60,956 nucleotides of DNA from JBLHOS01 sp047623825 (GCA_047623825.1 JBLHOS010000006.1:1-60956), one strand, 5' to 3'. Counted from the first letter of the stretch, positions 52,946 through 60,956 are shown. The notes: generated from the letters alone by a model not told the origin. A program made the numbers and translations.

Positions 52946-52968
52946 CCGCCCAGGTGCTACCCGGGCGG
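52946..52968 (-). promoter_or_regulatory. Stem-loop between purC and purS (possible attenuator)
   Basis: On the minus strand the 63-base purC-purS gap holds CCGCCCGGGT-AGC-ACCTGGGCGG, a ten-base stem with one mismatch, followed by CTGAGTGGTTTTCT. It could reduce transcription into purS/purQ or fix the 3' end of purC mRNA. The T-tract is short, so termination would be partial. Confidence 0.5.
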
Positions 52969-52974
52969 ACCATG

Positions 52975-53736
52975 TCAATTTATCAATGTCGGCTTGGTAA
53001 TCGGTGGCGCGTTGGTCGGCATGACGCCCAGACGGCGCGCCACTTCGGCATACGCATCAACTAGATCGCCCAGATCACGGCGAAACACGTCTTTGTCCAG
53101 TTTGCGATCAGTTTCCAGATCCCACAACCGGCAGCTGTCGGGGCTGATTTCATCTGCAATAACCAGACGCTGGTATTCATTATCCCACACCCGTCCGATT
53201 TCGATTTTGAAATCGACCAAGCGGATGCCAACTGCCATCATCGTGCCGGACATGAAATCATTCACCCGCAGCGCCAAAGAAATCATGTCGTCCAGATCTT
53301 GCTGACTGGCCCAACCAAAGGCGATGATATATTCTTCTGGCACCAGCGGATCGCCCAAAGCGTCATCTTTATAGCTGAACTCAACGATTGGCCGGGGCAG
53401 CGGTGTACCCTCTTCCAAACCCAACCGCGTGACAATCGACCCTGCGGCGTAGTTTCGCACGATCACTTCCAGCGGGATGATTTCAACAGCGCGGATCAGT
53501 TGTTCGCGCATGTTCAGACGTTTGATGAAGTGGGTCGGAATGCCCACCGTATTCAAGCCGGTCATGAAATATTCCGACAGAAGGTTGTTTAATACACCCT
53601 TGCCCTCAATCACATCACGCTTTTGGGCGTTAAACGCGGTTGCATCATCTTTGAAATATTGGACCAATGTGCCGGGCTCAGGACCGTCATACAGGATCTT
53701 GGCTTTGCCTTCGTAGATTTTTTTGCGACGTGCCAT
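52975..53736 (-). CDS. purC: Phosphoribosylaminoimidazole-succinocarboxamide synthase
   Basis: A 253-residue SAICAR synthetase: MARRKKIYEGKAKILYDGPE at the start, the ATP-binding KDDATAFNAQKRDVIEGKGV, and the substrate-binding EVIVRNYAAGSIVTRLGLEE and LIVDEIS-like region VIADEISPDSCRLWD. Joins aspartate to CAIR in purine synthesis. The ATG at 53734-53736 follows GGAGA. It leads the purC-purS-purQ run. The second half of the operon (purL) is not present. Confidence 0.97.
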   Translation of the reverse strand: MARRKKIYEGKAKILYDGPEPGTLVQYFKDDATAFNAQKRDVIEGKGVLNNLLSEYFMTGLNTVGIPTHFIKRLNMREQLIRAVEIIPLEVIVRNYAAGSIVTRLGLEEGTPLPRPIVEFSYKDDALGDPLVPEEYIIAFGWASQQDLDDMISLALRVNDFMSGTMMAVGIRLVDFKIEIGRVWDNEYQRLVIADEISPDSCRLWDLETDRKLDKDVFRRDLGDLVDAYAEVARRLGVMPTNAPPITKPTLIN

Positions 53737-53898
53737 CTTGTCTCCAGAACCACTATTGAGGGCTATACACCCCTGTAGACTTGGCCGCGCTATAGGTCAA
53801 AGCATGCTGTGTCGCAAGGCGCATGCCTCAGCGGGACTTGCGGCCCCTATCTTCAACGGAGTATCTGAACTTAAACGTTATTCAAGCGGGAGAATGCA

Positions 53899-54213
53899 AT
53901 GACCACGTTCGACGATCGAAAAACCGCATTTGAGGCGAAGTTCGCCCATGATGCAGAAATGACATTTAGATTAGAGGCTCGGCGTAACAAACTGCTTGGC
54001 CTATGGGCTGCCGACCTTATGGGTCTGTCGGGCGAGGAGGCCAAAGCCTACGCCATGGAAGTTGTGAAATCTGATTTTGAAGAGGCTGGCCACGAAGATG
54101 TCGTGCGCAAGGTCATGAAAGATCTGGGCGACAAGGCCGCCGAAGCAGACCTGCGCACCAAGATGGTTGAACTGCTGTCACTGGCAAAGGTCCAATTGAT
54201 GGACGAGAGCTGA
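53899..54213 (+). CDS. ATP synthase inhibitor subunit zeta (DUF1476)
   Basis: A 104-residue all-helical protein of the DUF1476 family, the zeta subunit that blocks ATP hydrolysis by the alphaproteobacterial F1Fo-ATPase. The N-terminal inhibitory region MTTFDDRKTAFEAKFAHDAE and the helical core RRNKLLGLWAADLMGLSGEE are typical. A GGGAGAA site precedes the ATG. A terminator follows. It shares a 162-base divergent promoter region with purC. Confidence 0.96.
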   Translation: MTTFDDRKTAFEAKFAHDAEMTFRLEARRNKLLGLWAADLMGLSGEEAKAYAMEVVKSDFEEAGHEDVVRKVMKDLGDKAAEADLRTKMVELLSLAKVQLMDES

Positions 54214-54239
54214 TCCAAATTTGGCCACTCCGTTTTGCA

Positions 54240-54268
54240 AAGGCCGCCTGACTTGGGCGGCTTTTGTG
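54240..54268 (+). terminator. Terminator after the zeta-subunit gene
   Basis: A stem AGGCCGCC/GGGCGGCTT with a TGACTT-type loop is followed by TTTTGTGTTTTT, 27 bases after the stop. Confidence 0.8.
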
Positions 54269-54390
54269 TTTTTCGCCTATGCTCAGCCATTTTGTCGATA
54301 ACCCTCATAATCATTATGCCGATATTGTACTTGCCTCATAATCCACCAGCCGCCAAATGACACGCGCGCAGCTTTCGAAGGTATATCATC

Positions 54391-55407
54391 ATGACCACCG
54401 TATTCTCTGATTTTCTGGCACAACGCGACTGGCTTTTGGCAGATGGGGCCACTGGCACCACGCTGTTCAATATGGGGCTAACCTCAGGGGACGCGCCGGA
54501 AATGTGGAACGTTGAACATCCAGAAAGGATCCGCGCGCTTTACAAGGGGGCTGTGGACGCCGGCAGCGATTTGTTCCTGACCAACTCGTTTGGCGGAACG
54601 CGCGCACGACTGAAATTGCATGATGCGCAAGACCGCGCCTTTGAACTAAACAAAATTGCCGCCGAACTGGGTCGCGAGGTTGCGGACGCATCCGGCCGGA
54701 CGGTGATCGTGGCAGGCTCAATGGGGCCAACCGGTGAGATCATGGTGCCCTTGGGCCCACTCACCCATGAGAATGCCGTTGAGATGTTCCATGAGCAAGC
54801 AGAGGGCCTAAAGGCTGGCGGTGCAGATGTACTGTGGGTCGAGACGATCAGCGCACCCGAAGAATACAAAGCCGCTGCTGAGGCCGCAAAACTGGCTGAT
54901 ATGCCGTGGTGTGGCACGATGAGCTTTGACACCGCAGGCCGTACCATGATGGGCATGACCTCCGCTGCAATGGCCGACATGGTCGATCATCTGGGCCATC
55001 CGCCGTTGGCGTTTGGCGCAAATTGCGGTGTTGGCGCGTCTGATCTTCTGCGAACGGTTCTGGGCTTTCGCGCCTCTGGTACTGAGCGTCCGATCATCGC
55101 CAAAGGTAACGCTGGCATCCCGAAATATGTCGATGGTCATATCCACTATGACGGCACACCAGCGTTGATGGCCGAATATGCCGTGCTGGCTCGTGATTGT
55201 GGCGCAAAGATCATCGGTGGGTGCTGCGGTACCCAGGTTGATCACCTTCGAGCCATGCGCGAATCTCTTGAAACAATTCCAAGATCTGCCGCCCCTACAT
55301 TAGAGACAATCACGGCCGCCTTGGGTGGTTTTTCGTCAGAAAGTGACGGCACAGACGGTGCAGGCCCTGTTCGCATTCGCACCAGCCGCCGACGCGCACC
55401 AATCTGA
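54391..55407 (+). CDS. bmt: Homocysteine/betaine S-methyltransferase (MetH N-terminal-like)
   Basis: A 338-residue Zn-dependent homocysteine methyltransferase. The zinc ligands are Cys 212 (GANCGVGASD) and Cys 278-279 (GGCCGTQVDHLRA); the active-site start is LLADGATGTTLFNMGL. The family includes betaine-homocysteine methyltransferases and the N-terminal module of MetH. The corrinoid protein at 56678 and the DUF1638 protein nearby suggest that the methyl donor is a methyl-corrinoid protein, as in the split methionine synthase of Roseobacter-group bacteria. Complete; AAGG precedes the ATG. Confidence 0.92.
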   Translation: MTTVFSDFLAQRDWLLADGATGTTLFNMGLTSGDAPEMWNVEHPERIRALYKGAVDAGSDLFLTNSFGGTRARLKLHDAQDRAFELNKIAAELGREVADASGRTVIVAGSMGPTGEIMVPLGPLTHENAVEMFHEQAEGLKAGGADVLWVETISAPEEYKAAAEAAKLADMPWCGTMSFDTAGRTMMGMTSAAMADMVDHLGHPPLAFGANCGVGASDLLRTVLGFRASGTERPIIAKGNAGIPKYVDGHIHYDGTPALMAEYAVLARDCGAKIIGGCCGTQVDHLRAMRESLETIPRSAAPTLETITAALGGFSSESDGTDGAGPVRIRTSRRRAPI

Positions 55408-55447
55408 TATGAGGATGTGCCAGCCGACCAAAGACCCCGACTTGTCC

Positions 55448-56530
55448 CTAGAAAAGCGACATCTGGTCGCCGGCCTTGGGTGGGACGGCGAACAAGTCGG
55501 TGCGCAATGGCGGCAGCGTGCGGGGCATCCGCAAAGCCAGTGCCGCCCGTTCAAAGCGGCGCTGGATCAGTTGCGCGTAAACACCGGTTCCACGCATCCG
55601 TGTGCCCCAATTGGCATCGTAATCCTTACCACCATGCATGTCGCGCACTTGGTTCATCACACGGGCCGCGCGGTCGGGGAAATGCACTACCAGCCAATCG
55701 CGAAACAGCGGCGACACTTCCAGCGGCAAACGCAACGGGATGATACTTGCGGCCTCAGCCCCCGCGTCCTTGGCACTTTGCAAGATCGCCTCGATTTCAT
55801 GGTCAGTCAGCCCCGGAATGATCGGCGACACCATCACGCGCACCGAGCAGCCGGCCTTGGCCAGTGTTTCAATCGCCTTCAAACGGCGTTGCGGCGAGGG
55901 CACGCGCGGCTCCAACTTGCGGGCCAAGTCTGCGTTCAACGTGGTCACAGAGATACTGACACGCGCCAATCCCGCCTTACTCATCGGGCCCAGAATATCC
56001 ACATCCCGTTCAATCAACGTTCCCTTAGTGGTCACGCTAACCGGGTGCTGATGCGCCTGCAAAACTGTCAAAATTCCACGCATGATCATCCGCGTCTGTT
56101 CAATCGGCTGGTACGGGTCAGTGTTGGTGCCGATCGCGATTACTTTGGGCACATAGCGACGATGTGCCAATTCCTCAGCCAGACGGGTCGGTGCATCGGG
56201 GTGGGCAATCAGCTTGGTCTCAAAATCCAACCCCGGCGACAGGCCCAAAAAGGCATGGCTGGGGCGGGCGAAACAATAAATGCAGCCGTGTTCACAGCCC
56301 CGGTAGGGATTGATCGACTGCTCAAACAGTACATCGGGCGACGAATTGCGGGTAATGACTTTATTGATCCGCTCATCTCGTACTTCGGTGCGGACCGGCG
56401 TAAGCGGCTCATCCAAGTCCCATCCGTCAGAAATTGCTACAGTTTCGAGCTTTTCAAACCGGTTGGTTTGATTGGTGCTCGCACCGCGACCACGGCGACG
56501 TTCTTTGGCAAGTTTTGGGTCCAGTTCCAT
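55448..56530 (-). CDS. PA0069-family radical SAM protein
   Basis: A 360-residue radical SAM protein of the PA0069 group. The cluster motif CxxxCxxC is in NPYRGCEHGCIYCFARPSHA. Other blocks are KVIAIGTNTDPYQPIEQTRM, VTTKGTLIERDVDILG and PIIPGLTDHEIEAILQSA. It shares the DNA-repair-like SplB core, but the reaction is unknown. The predicted ATG is 56528-56530; there is no strong ribosome-binding site. It is convergent with bmt and divergent from the corrinoid gene. Confidence 0.9.
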   Translation of the reverse strand: MELDPKLAKERRRGRGASTNQTNRFEKLETVAISDGWDLDEPLTPVRTEVRDERINKVITRNSSPDVLFEQSINPYRGCEHGCIYCFARPSHAFLGLSPGLDFETKLIAHPDAPTRLAEELAHRRYVPKVIAIGTNTDPYQPIEQTRMIMRGILTVLQAHQHPVSVTTKGTLIERDVDILGPMSKAGLARVSISVTTLNADLARKLEPRVPSPQRRLKAIETLAKAGCSVRVMVSPIIPGLTDHEIEAILQSAKDAGAEAASIIPLRLPLEVSPLFRDWLVVHFPDRAARVMNQVRDMHGGKDYDANWGTRMRGTGVYAQLIQRRFERAALALRMPRTLPPLRTDLFAVPPKAGDQMSLF

Positions 56531-56677
56531 GCCATGAATATAGAACAAAATAGGAACACTGACAAGCACAGGTCGGTGTTGACGTTGCCTGTGTCGCAAT
56601 CCAACGCGTTAAAGCTGCACAGATCACTACGTAATCTTTTTAGCGCAACAGTGATACGAGTTTAAGGAGACGCTCGA

Positions 56678-57385
56678 ATGTCTGACGATGACCAAGAAAT
56701 CATCCTGGCGGATTTGAATGACGAAGAACTTGTCCAACAGATGTTCGACGATCTTTACGACGGCCTCAGAGATGAGATCGAGGAGGGTGTAAACATTCTG
56801 CTGGAACGCGATTGGGCGCCATACCGGATCCTGACCGACGCTTTGGTCGGTGGAATGACAGTGGTCGGTGCGGATTTCCGTGACGGCATTTTGTTTGTTC
56901 CAGAGGTTTTGTTGGCCGCCAACGCGATGAAAGGCGGCATGTTCATCCTTAAGCCGCTGTTGATTGCGACCGGTGCGCCGCGCGTCGGCAAGATGGTGAT
57001 CGGCACAGTCAAAGGCGACATCCACGACATCGGCAAAAATCTTGTGGCGATGATGATGGAGGGCGCTGGCTTTGAAGTGGTCGATCTGGGGATCAATAAC
57101 TCAGTTGATTCTTATCTTGGCGCACTGGCGAGCGAAGAACCCGACATTTTGGGCATGTCCGCCCTGCTGACAACGACGATGCCCTACATGAAGGTCGTAA
57201 TCGACACGATGATCGAAAGAGGCATTCGTGACGACTATATCGTGCTGGTTGGTGGTGCACCGCTGAACGAAGAGTTTGGCCGCGCAATCGGTGCTGACGC
57301 CTATTGCAGGGACGCGGCTGTTGCCGTTGAAACCGCGAAAGAGTTCGTGGCACGCAAGCATAACCGGATGGCCGCGGCAGGTTGA
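56678..57385 (+). CDS. Corrinoid protein (MetH B12-binding module-like)
   Basis: A 235-residue B12 protein with an N-terminal helical cap (about 20-100; GADFRDGILFVPEVLLAANA) and a Rossmann-like B12-binding domain. The cobalt-ligand motif DxHxxG is at 114-119 (GDIHDIGKN, His 116). Later blocks are LGMSALLTTTMPYMKVVIDT and VLVGGAPLNEEFG. It would shuttle the methyl group between a pterin- or betaine-side methyltransferase and the homocysteine enzyme. The strong AAGGAG is 8 bases before the ATG. A terminator follows. Confidence 0.94.
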   Translation: MSDDDQEIILADLNDEELVQQMFDDLYDGLRDEIEEGVNILLERDWAPYRILTDALVGGMTVVGADFRDGILFVPEVLLAANAMKGGMFILKPLLIATGAPRVGKMVIGTVKGDIHDIGKNLVAMMMEGAGFEVVDLGINNSVDSYLGALASEEPDILGMSALLTTTMPYMKVVIDTMIERGIRDDYIVLVGGAPLNEEFGRAIGADAYCRDAAVAVETAKEFVARKHNRMAAAG

Positions 57386-57406
57386 ACGCCTAAAGCCCCC
57401 GAAATA

Positions 57407-57440
57407 CAAAAAAGGCCCGACACAGTGTCGGGCCTTTTTT
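57407..57440. terminator. Bidirectional terminator after the corrinoid gene
   Basis: A near-perfect palindrome GGCCCGACACAGTGTCGGGCC flanked by A6 and T7 runs serves the corrinoid gene and the converging membrane-protein gene. Confidence 0.95.
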
Positions 57441-57460
57441 TATTGGTTCAGATCGGCGGA

Positions 57461-57952
57461 TTACTCAAGGTAATCTATGATCCAGCCACACACGATACCG
57501 TAGAGAACATGGCCGACCAAGGCGACCCAGGTGATCGTAGTAAAGCCCAGAAACGGCTGACCCAGAGCAATCCATGCGATGATCCCGATCGCCAAGATCC
57601 AAAGGCCAAACCCGTAGATCGTGGATGCGATGAACCAGCCAAGATTTGGCAATACGCGTTCTTGAATAGGACGGAAGATGAACAACCAGCCCACCGGATA
57701 CGCAATCAGGCCGATCAGAACGAGATGCATGAAGTTGCCCTGAGGTGCGCCATTGGGCAGACCGAACCTACCCAAAAGACTGCGCGCAAGACCATCGGGT
57801 GATAGATTGCCAAAGCCCAGCATCGGGCTGATCGCCTGCCCCCAGACGTCAAAGGCGATCGTCGCGACGGAGCCTGCGATAATCATTAACATCAGGGTGT
57901 GGCGAGAAAGACTTGGCATAGCGCCAACTGTAGGTGAAGATTGGGATGACAT
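57461..57952 (-). CDS. Integral membrane protein, unknown family
   Basis: A 163-residue protein with four hydrophobic segments: LMLMIIAGSVATIAFDVWGQ, FMHLVLIGLIAYPVGWLFIF, FIASTIYGFGLWILAIGIIA and TITWVALVGHVLYGIVCGWI. It has no catalytic motif and no clear family. It may belong to a DUF6789-like group of small membrane proteins, but this is not certain. It shares a bidirectional terminator with the corrinoid gene. No function assigned. Confidence 0.7.
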   Translation of the reverse strand: MSSQSSPTVGAMPSLSRHTLMLMIIAGSVATIAFDVWGQAISPMLGFGNLSPDGLARSLLGRFGLPNGAPQGNFMHLVLIGLIAYPVGWLFIFRPIQERVLPNLGWFIASTIYGFGLWILAIGIIAWIALGQPFLGFTTITWVALVGHVLYGIVCGWIIDYLE

Positions 57953-58049
57953 TGACTTGGGCCCTATTCTCGATTGGGGTTATCGTTCATAGGGGCACCC
58001 AAACGTACTCTTATCTATCGGGTCAATCATCGAAAGAAACTAACACGTG

Positions 58050-58736
58050 ATGGTGAAAATTGTGTCGGAGCTTGCAAAAACCAATTCAACCGTATCGCAC
58101 GCTGACGTGACCCGGGCAGAATGGGATGCACCAACAGGCAAAACGCGTGGATCAATTTTGCTATTGGCCTGCGGAGCTTTGGCGCGCGAAATTCTGGATT
58201 TGATCGCGCTGAACGACTGGTCGCATCTGGATCTGCATTGTCTGCCGGCGATCTTGCACAACACACCCGATGACATCCCAGACCGCGTGTCCGAGGCGGT
58301 TGAACAGTTTCGGGACGCCTATTCCGAGATTTTCGTGGTCTATGCCGATTGCGGCACCGGCGGACGGCTACAGGCCAGATGTGCTGAGCTGGGTGTCAAA
58401 ATGCTGCAAGGGCCACACTGCTACAGCTTTTTTGAGGGCAATGCCGGATTTGCCATACGGGCAGAGGACGAATTCACCGCGTTTTACCTGACAGATTTTT
58501 TAGTACGGCAGTTCGATGCCTTTGTGACCAAGCCGTTGGGTTTGGATCGCCACCCCGAATTGCGCGATATGTATTTCGGTAATTACACCAAACTGGTCTA
58601 TCAGGCCCAAACCAATGACCCAGCACTTGATGCCAAGGCCCAAGAATGTGCCGATAAATTAGGATTAGCGTTTGAGCGTCGATTTACCGGTTACGGTGAT
58701 CTGGCAACAGAGCTGTCCGAGGTCGCAAAATCCTAG
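58050..58736 (+). CDS. DUF1638 domain-containing protein
   Basis: A 228-residue DUF1638 protein: ILLLACGALAREILDLIALN and HCLPAILHNTPDDIPDRVSE near the start, IFVVYADCGTGGRLQARCAE in the middle and a CYSFFEGNAGFAIRAEDEFT block. Conserved Cys and His residues suggest metal or cofactor binding. Family members often sit beside corrinoid methyltransferase genes, as here. ATG at 58050 (a GTG at 58047 is equivalent). It overlaps the end of sufE by four bases in the convergent direction. Confidence 0.88.
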   Translation: MVKIVSELAKTNSTVSHADVTRAEWDAPTGKTRGSILLLACGALAREILDLIALNDWSHLDLHCLPAILHNTPDDIPDRVSEAVEQFRDAYSEIFVVYADCGTGGRLQARCAELGVKMLQGPHCYSFFEGNAGFAIRAEDEFTAFYLTDFLVRQFDAFVTKPLGLDRHPELRDMYFGNYTKLVYQAQTNDPALDAKAQECADKLGLAFERRFTGYGDLATELSEVAKS

Positions 58737-59164
58737 GCCGCGGCGGCGGTTTCCGTGGCCAGTTTGCGGATCCGCTCAACCATTGCGCGCAGCCCATTTG
58801 AGCGTTGCGAAGACAGGTGATCGTTCAGGCCAAGACGGGCCAATTCACCACCCGCGTCAACTTTGACCACCTCGGTGACGCTAAGATCAGAATAAAGCGC
58901 ATGCAGGATCGCAATCAGTCCGCGCACAATCATCGCATCGCTTTCACCCTGAAAGCCGAATGTAGCACTTGGCCCCTGCCCGTTGATCTGCGGCAAAATC
59001 CAGACCTGACTGGCGCAGCCATCCACTTTGGTCGAGGGCACCCGAAACGCATCATCCAATGGCGGCATCGCTTTGCCCAGATCGATTACATGACGATAGC
59101 GATCCTCCCAGTCATCTAGGAAGTCAAAAGTCTCTGCGATTTCTTCAAATGCTAAGGTCGCCAT
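58733..59164 (-). CDS. sufE: SufE family Fe-S assembly protein
   Basis: A 143-residue SufE, which accepts persulfide sulfur from SufS. The catalytic Cys is in KVDGCASQVWILPQING, and the N-terminal EIAETFDFLDDWEDRYRHVI is typical. It is distant from sufT/sufA (9351-10203) in the window. The stop lies inside the end of the DUF1638 gene. Confidence 0.95.
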   Translation of the reverse strand: MATLAFEEIAETFDFLDDWEDRYRHVIDLGKAMPPLDDAFRVPSTKVDGCASQVWILPQINGQGPSATFGFQGESDAMIVRGLIAILHALYSDLSVTEVVKVDAGGELARLGLNDHLSSQRSNGLRAMVERIRKLATETAAAA

Positions 59165-59291
59165 CGGGCCTCTTTGTGTTTGTACAGTGTACAGGTAGGA
59201 GTGCAGCCTACAAAGGTCCAGAGGCGCTTTTCAAGGTGCTCGCGATGCGGTAGCAATGATCATGATAACTAGCAGCAAACCGGGGACTTCC

Positions 59292-59735
59292 ATGACCACA
59301 CGCGCACTGATCATGCTTTCGCTGATCCTGACCCTCGCCGCGTGCGGCAGTCGACTGAACCCGTTCAACTGGTTTGGCGGCGACCGCGAGGAGCGGGTCG
59401 AAGTTGAAGTTGCCGAAGTTGTGGTCGATCCTCGCAATCTGGTGGCCGAGGTTTCCCAATTGTCCGTCGATCAAATGCCCGGTGGTGCGATCATCAGCGC
59501 CGTTGGTATCCCACCGGTCCAAGGCTATTGGGCCGCTGATCTGGTTGAGGGCAACCGCGATGATGGCACTTTGACACTGGAGTTTCGGATCTTGGAGCCG
59601 GTGACAGCGACCAGAGAAGGCACGCCGCCATCACGTGAGGTTTTGGCGGGGGTTTTTCTGACCGATCAGCAGCTGCAAGGCATCACAACAATTGTCGTGT
59701 TGGGACAGCTGAACCGCCGCAGCGTCCGCCGTTAA
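59292..59735 (+). CDS. Putative lipoprotein
   Basis: A 147-residue lipoprotein. The lipobox LAAC is in TTRALIMLSLILTLAACGSR, and the mature part starts with SRLNPFNWFGGDREERVEV. The rest is acidic and beta-rich with no recognised domain; similar small lipoproteins occur beside rnd in related genomes. The ATG at 59292 gives the signal peptide directly and is preferred over an upstream ATG. Function unknown. Confidence 0.82.
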   Translation: MTTRALIMLSLILTLAACGSRLNPFNWFGGDREERVEVEVAEVVVDPRNLVAEVSQLSVDQMPGGAIISAVGIPPVQGYWAADLVEGNRDDGTLTLEFRILEPVTATREGTPPSREVLAGVFLTDQQLQGITTIVVLGQLNRRSVRR

Positions 59736-59739
59736 TCCC

Positions 59740-60903
59740 TTAGGGTACAGGGATAATAAGGACGCGCGTGCCTTTGGCTGACAATGCAATCTCACCGTTA
59801 CACAGACGCACGGCATCTGCGCCAAAGACTGTGTTGCGCCAGCCATGTGACCAGATTCCATCCATATGACCTGACGCCATATCATCCAGATCAGACGTCG
59901 ACGCGATCAATTTTTGCGCGACCCCCGCCTCTTCGGCTTTGGCTTTCAGCAAGACCCGCAACAGATCAGCCAGCGCCGGGTTCAGGGAGGTTCTGTCCTT
60001 GCCCTGCGGCAGTCTGGGAAAGTCTTTTGGATCGACGGCGATGCCTTCGGCAACTGCCGCCAGAATGCCATCGGCGATATCACCGCGCCGCGCTTCACGC
60101 AGCAACAGCCGTGATTTGTTCAGATCTTCGACGCTGGTCGGCTTGGTAGACGCCAGCTCCATCAGCGCATCGTCTTTGATGACCCGGTTGCGCGGCACAT
60201 TGTGCGACTGTGCATACCGCTCACGAAAAGCGGCAAGTGCTTGGGTGATCGCCAGAAACCGGCCCGATGTGGTACGGATCTTCAGCCGCAGCCACGCATT
60301 TTCCGGCTCAACGATATAGTTGGATGCGTTGGTCAGGGTGCTCAGCTCTTCCTCAACCCATGCAGTCCGATCGGTCTTTGACAGCTCTTTCGATAGGTAT
60401 TCATAGATCTGGCGAAGGAAAGTCACATCAGCCAACGCATAGACCTTTTGAGCGTCAGAAAGCGGGCGTCGCGACCAATCCGTGAAACGTGAAGATTTGT
60501 CTAAGGGCGATTTTGCAATCTTACGGACCAGTGTTTCATATCCGACCTGTTCGCCAAATCCGCAAACCATTGCGGCGACCTGAGTGTCAAACAGCGGCGC
60601 CGGGACGACACCATCCTCAACATAAAAGATCTCTAGGTCTTGGCGCGCGGCGTGAAACACCTTTACCACGTTGGGGTTGCGAAACAGCTCATACATCGGA
60701 TCCAGCGAAATGCCGTCGGCCAGCGGATCCACTAAAACGGCATCGCTATCATCTGTTCCGGGCAACGCCATTTGCACAAGGCAAAGCTGGGCGTAATACG
60801 TCCGCTCCCTCAGAAATTCGGTGTCGACTGTGACATAAGGAGCATTAGCCGCGCGGTCACAAAATTCGGCGAGGGCGGCTGTCGTTGTAAGAGTTGTGGG
60901 CAA
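59740..60903 (-). CDS. rnd: Ribonuclease D
   Basis: A 387-residue RNase D, a 3' exonuclease in tRNA maturation. The DEDD catalytic acids start in YVTVDTEFLRERTYYAQLCL, with further motifs at VVKVFHAARQDLEIFYVEDG and LSDAQKVYALADVTFLRQIY. An HRDC-like helical domain occupies the C-terminal 170 residues. The annotated start is TTG at 60901-60903. The frame stays open upstream to the window edge (AFDLSQEKIP before the TTG), so the true start could lie beyond it. It converges with the lipoprotein, with four bases between. Confidence 0.93.
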   Translation of the reverse strand: MPTTLTTTAALAEFCDRAANAPYVTVDTEFLRERTYYAQLCLVQMALPGTDDSDAVLVDPLADGISLDPMYELFRNPNVVKVFHAARQDLEIFYVEDGVVPAPLFDTQVAAMVCGFGEQVGYETLVRKIAKSPLDKSSRFTDWSRRPLSDAQKVYALADVTFLRQIYEYLSKELSKTDRTAWVEEELSTLTNASNYIVEPENAWLRLKIRTTSGRFLAITQALAAFRERYAQSHNVPRNRVIKDDALMELASTKPTSVEDLNKSRLLLREARRGDIADGILAAVAEGIAVDPKDFPRLPQGKDRTSLNPALADLLRVLLKAKAEEAGVAQKLIASTSDLDDMASGHMDGIWSHGWRNTVFGADAVRLCNGEIALSAKGTRVLIIPVP

Positions 60904-60956
60904 AGTGGGGATCTTTTCTTGGCTCAGGTCAAACGCATTCTTGACGGTGATAAGCG

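Noticed and set aside
54268..54390. Possible SAM- or SAH-responsive riboswitch upstream of the homocysteine methyltransferase
   Set aside because: The short leader lacks the conserved cores I know for SAM-II, SAH or SAM/SAH switches; no pairing pattern was found.
55325..56665. 446-codon plus-strand ORF covering the radical SAM gene
   Set aside because: It is antisense to the radical SAM protein, which has the CxxxCxxC motif and family blocks; the plus-strand translation is His/Arg/Gln-rich and not coding.
1..60956. tRNA, rRNA, tmRNA or CRISPR array
   Set aside because: No cloverleaf with a TTCRANY arm, no rRNA core and no spaced direct repeats were recognised by eye; small RNA genes could still be missed.

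Overview
The window looks like a chromosomal segment of a marine Roseobacter-group alphaproteobacterium (Rhodobacteraceae; the protein style and the insertion-sequence debris would fit Octadecabacter, Loktanella/Yoonia or a close relative). This rests on protein family content: a DUF1476 ATP synthase zeta inhibitor, an RNase E with a long S1-domain insertion, DctB/DctD, a TAXI-type TRAP transporter, an SufT/SufA pair, and a methionine synthase that appears to be split into separate genes. No rRNA, tRNA or CRISPR array was recognised.

Layout. 1-1088 is an insertion-sequence graveyard: pieces of two IS3-family transposases flank and interrupt an IS66 TnpC piece, and one IS end supplies the stop codon of the next gene. 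1086-4925 is a minus-strand block: LysR regulator, flavin reductase-like protein, a cytoplasmic and an exported PEBP-family protein, and an AraC regulator. 4926-6025 is gene-poor and holds a MITE-like inverted-repeat element and doubtful small ORFs. 6026-11048 carries an ACT-domain protein, tgt, a doubly frameshifted methyltransferase pseudogene, a 60-residue conserved protein, sufT, sufA and tpiA. 11159-18483 holds a TAXI TRAP binding protein, a secreted repeat protein, an MFS transporter, the fused TRAP permease and a cytochrome P450. 18549-30696 is a minus-strand run: uvrA, MFS, lpdA, DUF924, MFS, queA and a giant AsmA-like protein. 30832-34223 runs on the plus strand: bcp, DUF455 ferritin-like protein, M23 peptidase and bactofilin. 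34303-35445 is gene debris (MFS and DUF2189 remnants).

35512-48347 is a cell-envelope and translation block: amidase, prfB, mrcA (PBP1A), an AMIN-domain cell-wall amidase, an aminotransferase, an M48 peptidase with TPRs, a DsbA-like protein and rne. 48860-53736 is a minus-strand run: the DctD/DctB two-component pair, purQ, purS and purC. 53899-58736 holds the zeta inhibitor and a one-carbon/corrinoid cluster: homocysteine methyltransferase, a PA0069-type radical SAM protein, a corrinoid protein, a membrane protein and DUF1638. 58733-60903 ends with sufE, a lipoprotein and RNase D.

How the genes work together. Envelope growth is well represented (PBP1A, cell-wall amidase, M23 peptidase plus bactofilin, BepA-like peptidase, DsbA-like oxidoreductase, AsmA-like protein). 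Fe-S assembly appears as sufT, sufA and sufE in two places. tgt and queA are the two late queuosine steps. The Zn-binding homocysteine methyltransferase and the corrinoid protein look like two modules of a MetH-type methionine synthase. The most unusual points are a DctD-like activator lacking the sigma-54-contacting GAFTGA loop, the split-MetH cluster with DUF1638, a TAXI binding protein separated from its permease by two inverted genes, the IS-supplied LysR stop codon, the MITE-like element, and a terminator-like hairpin inside the pur operon.
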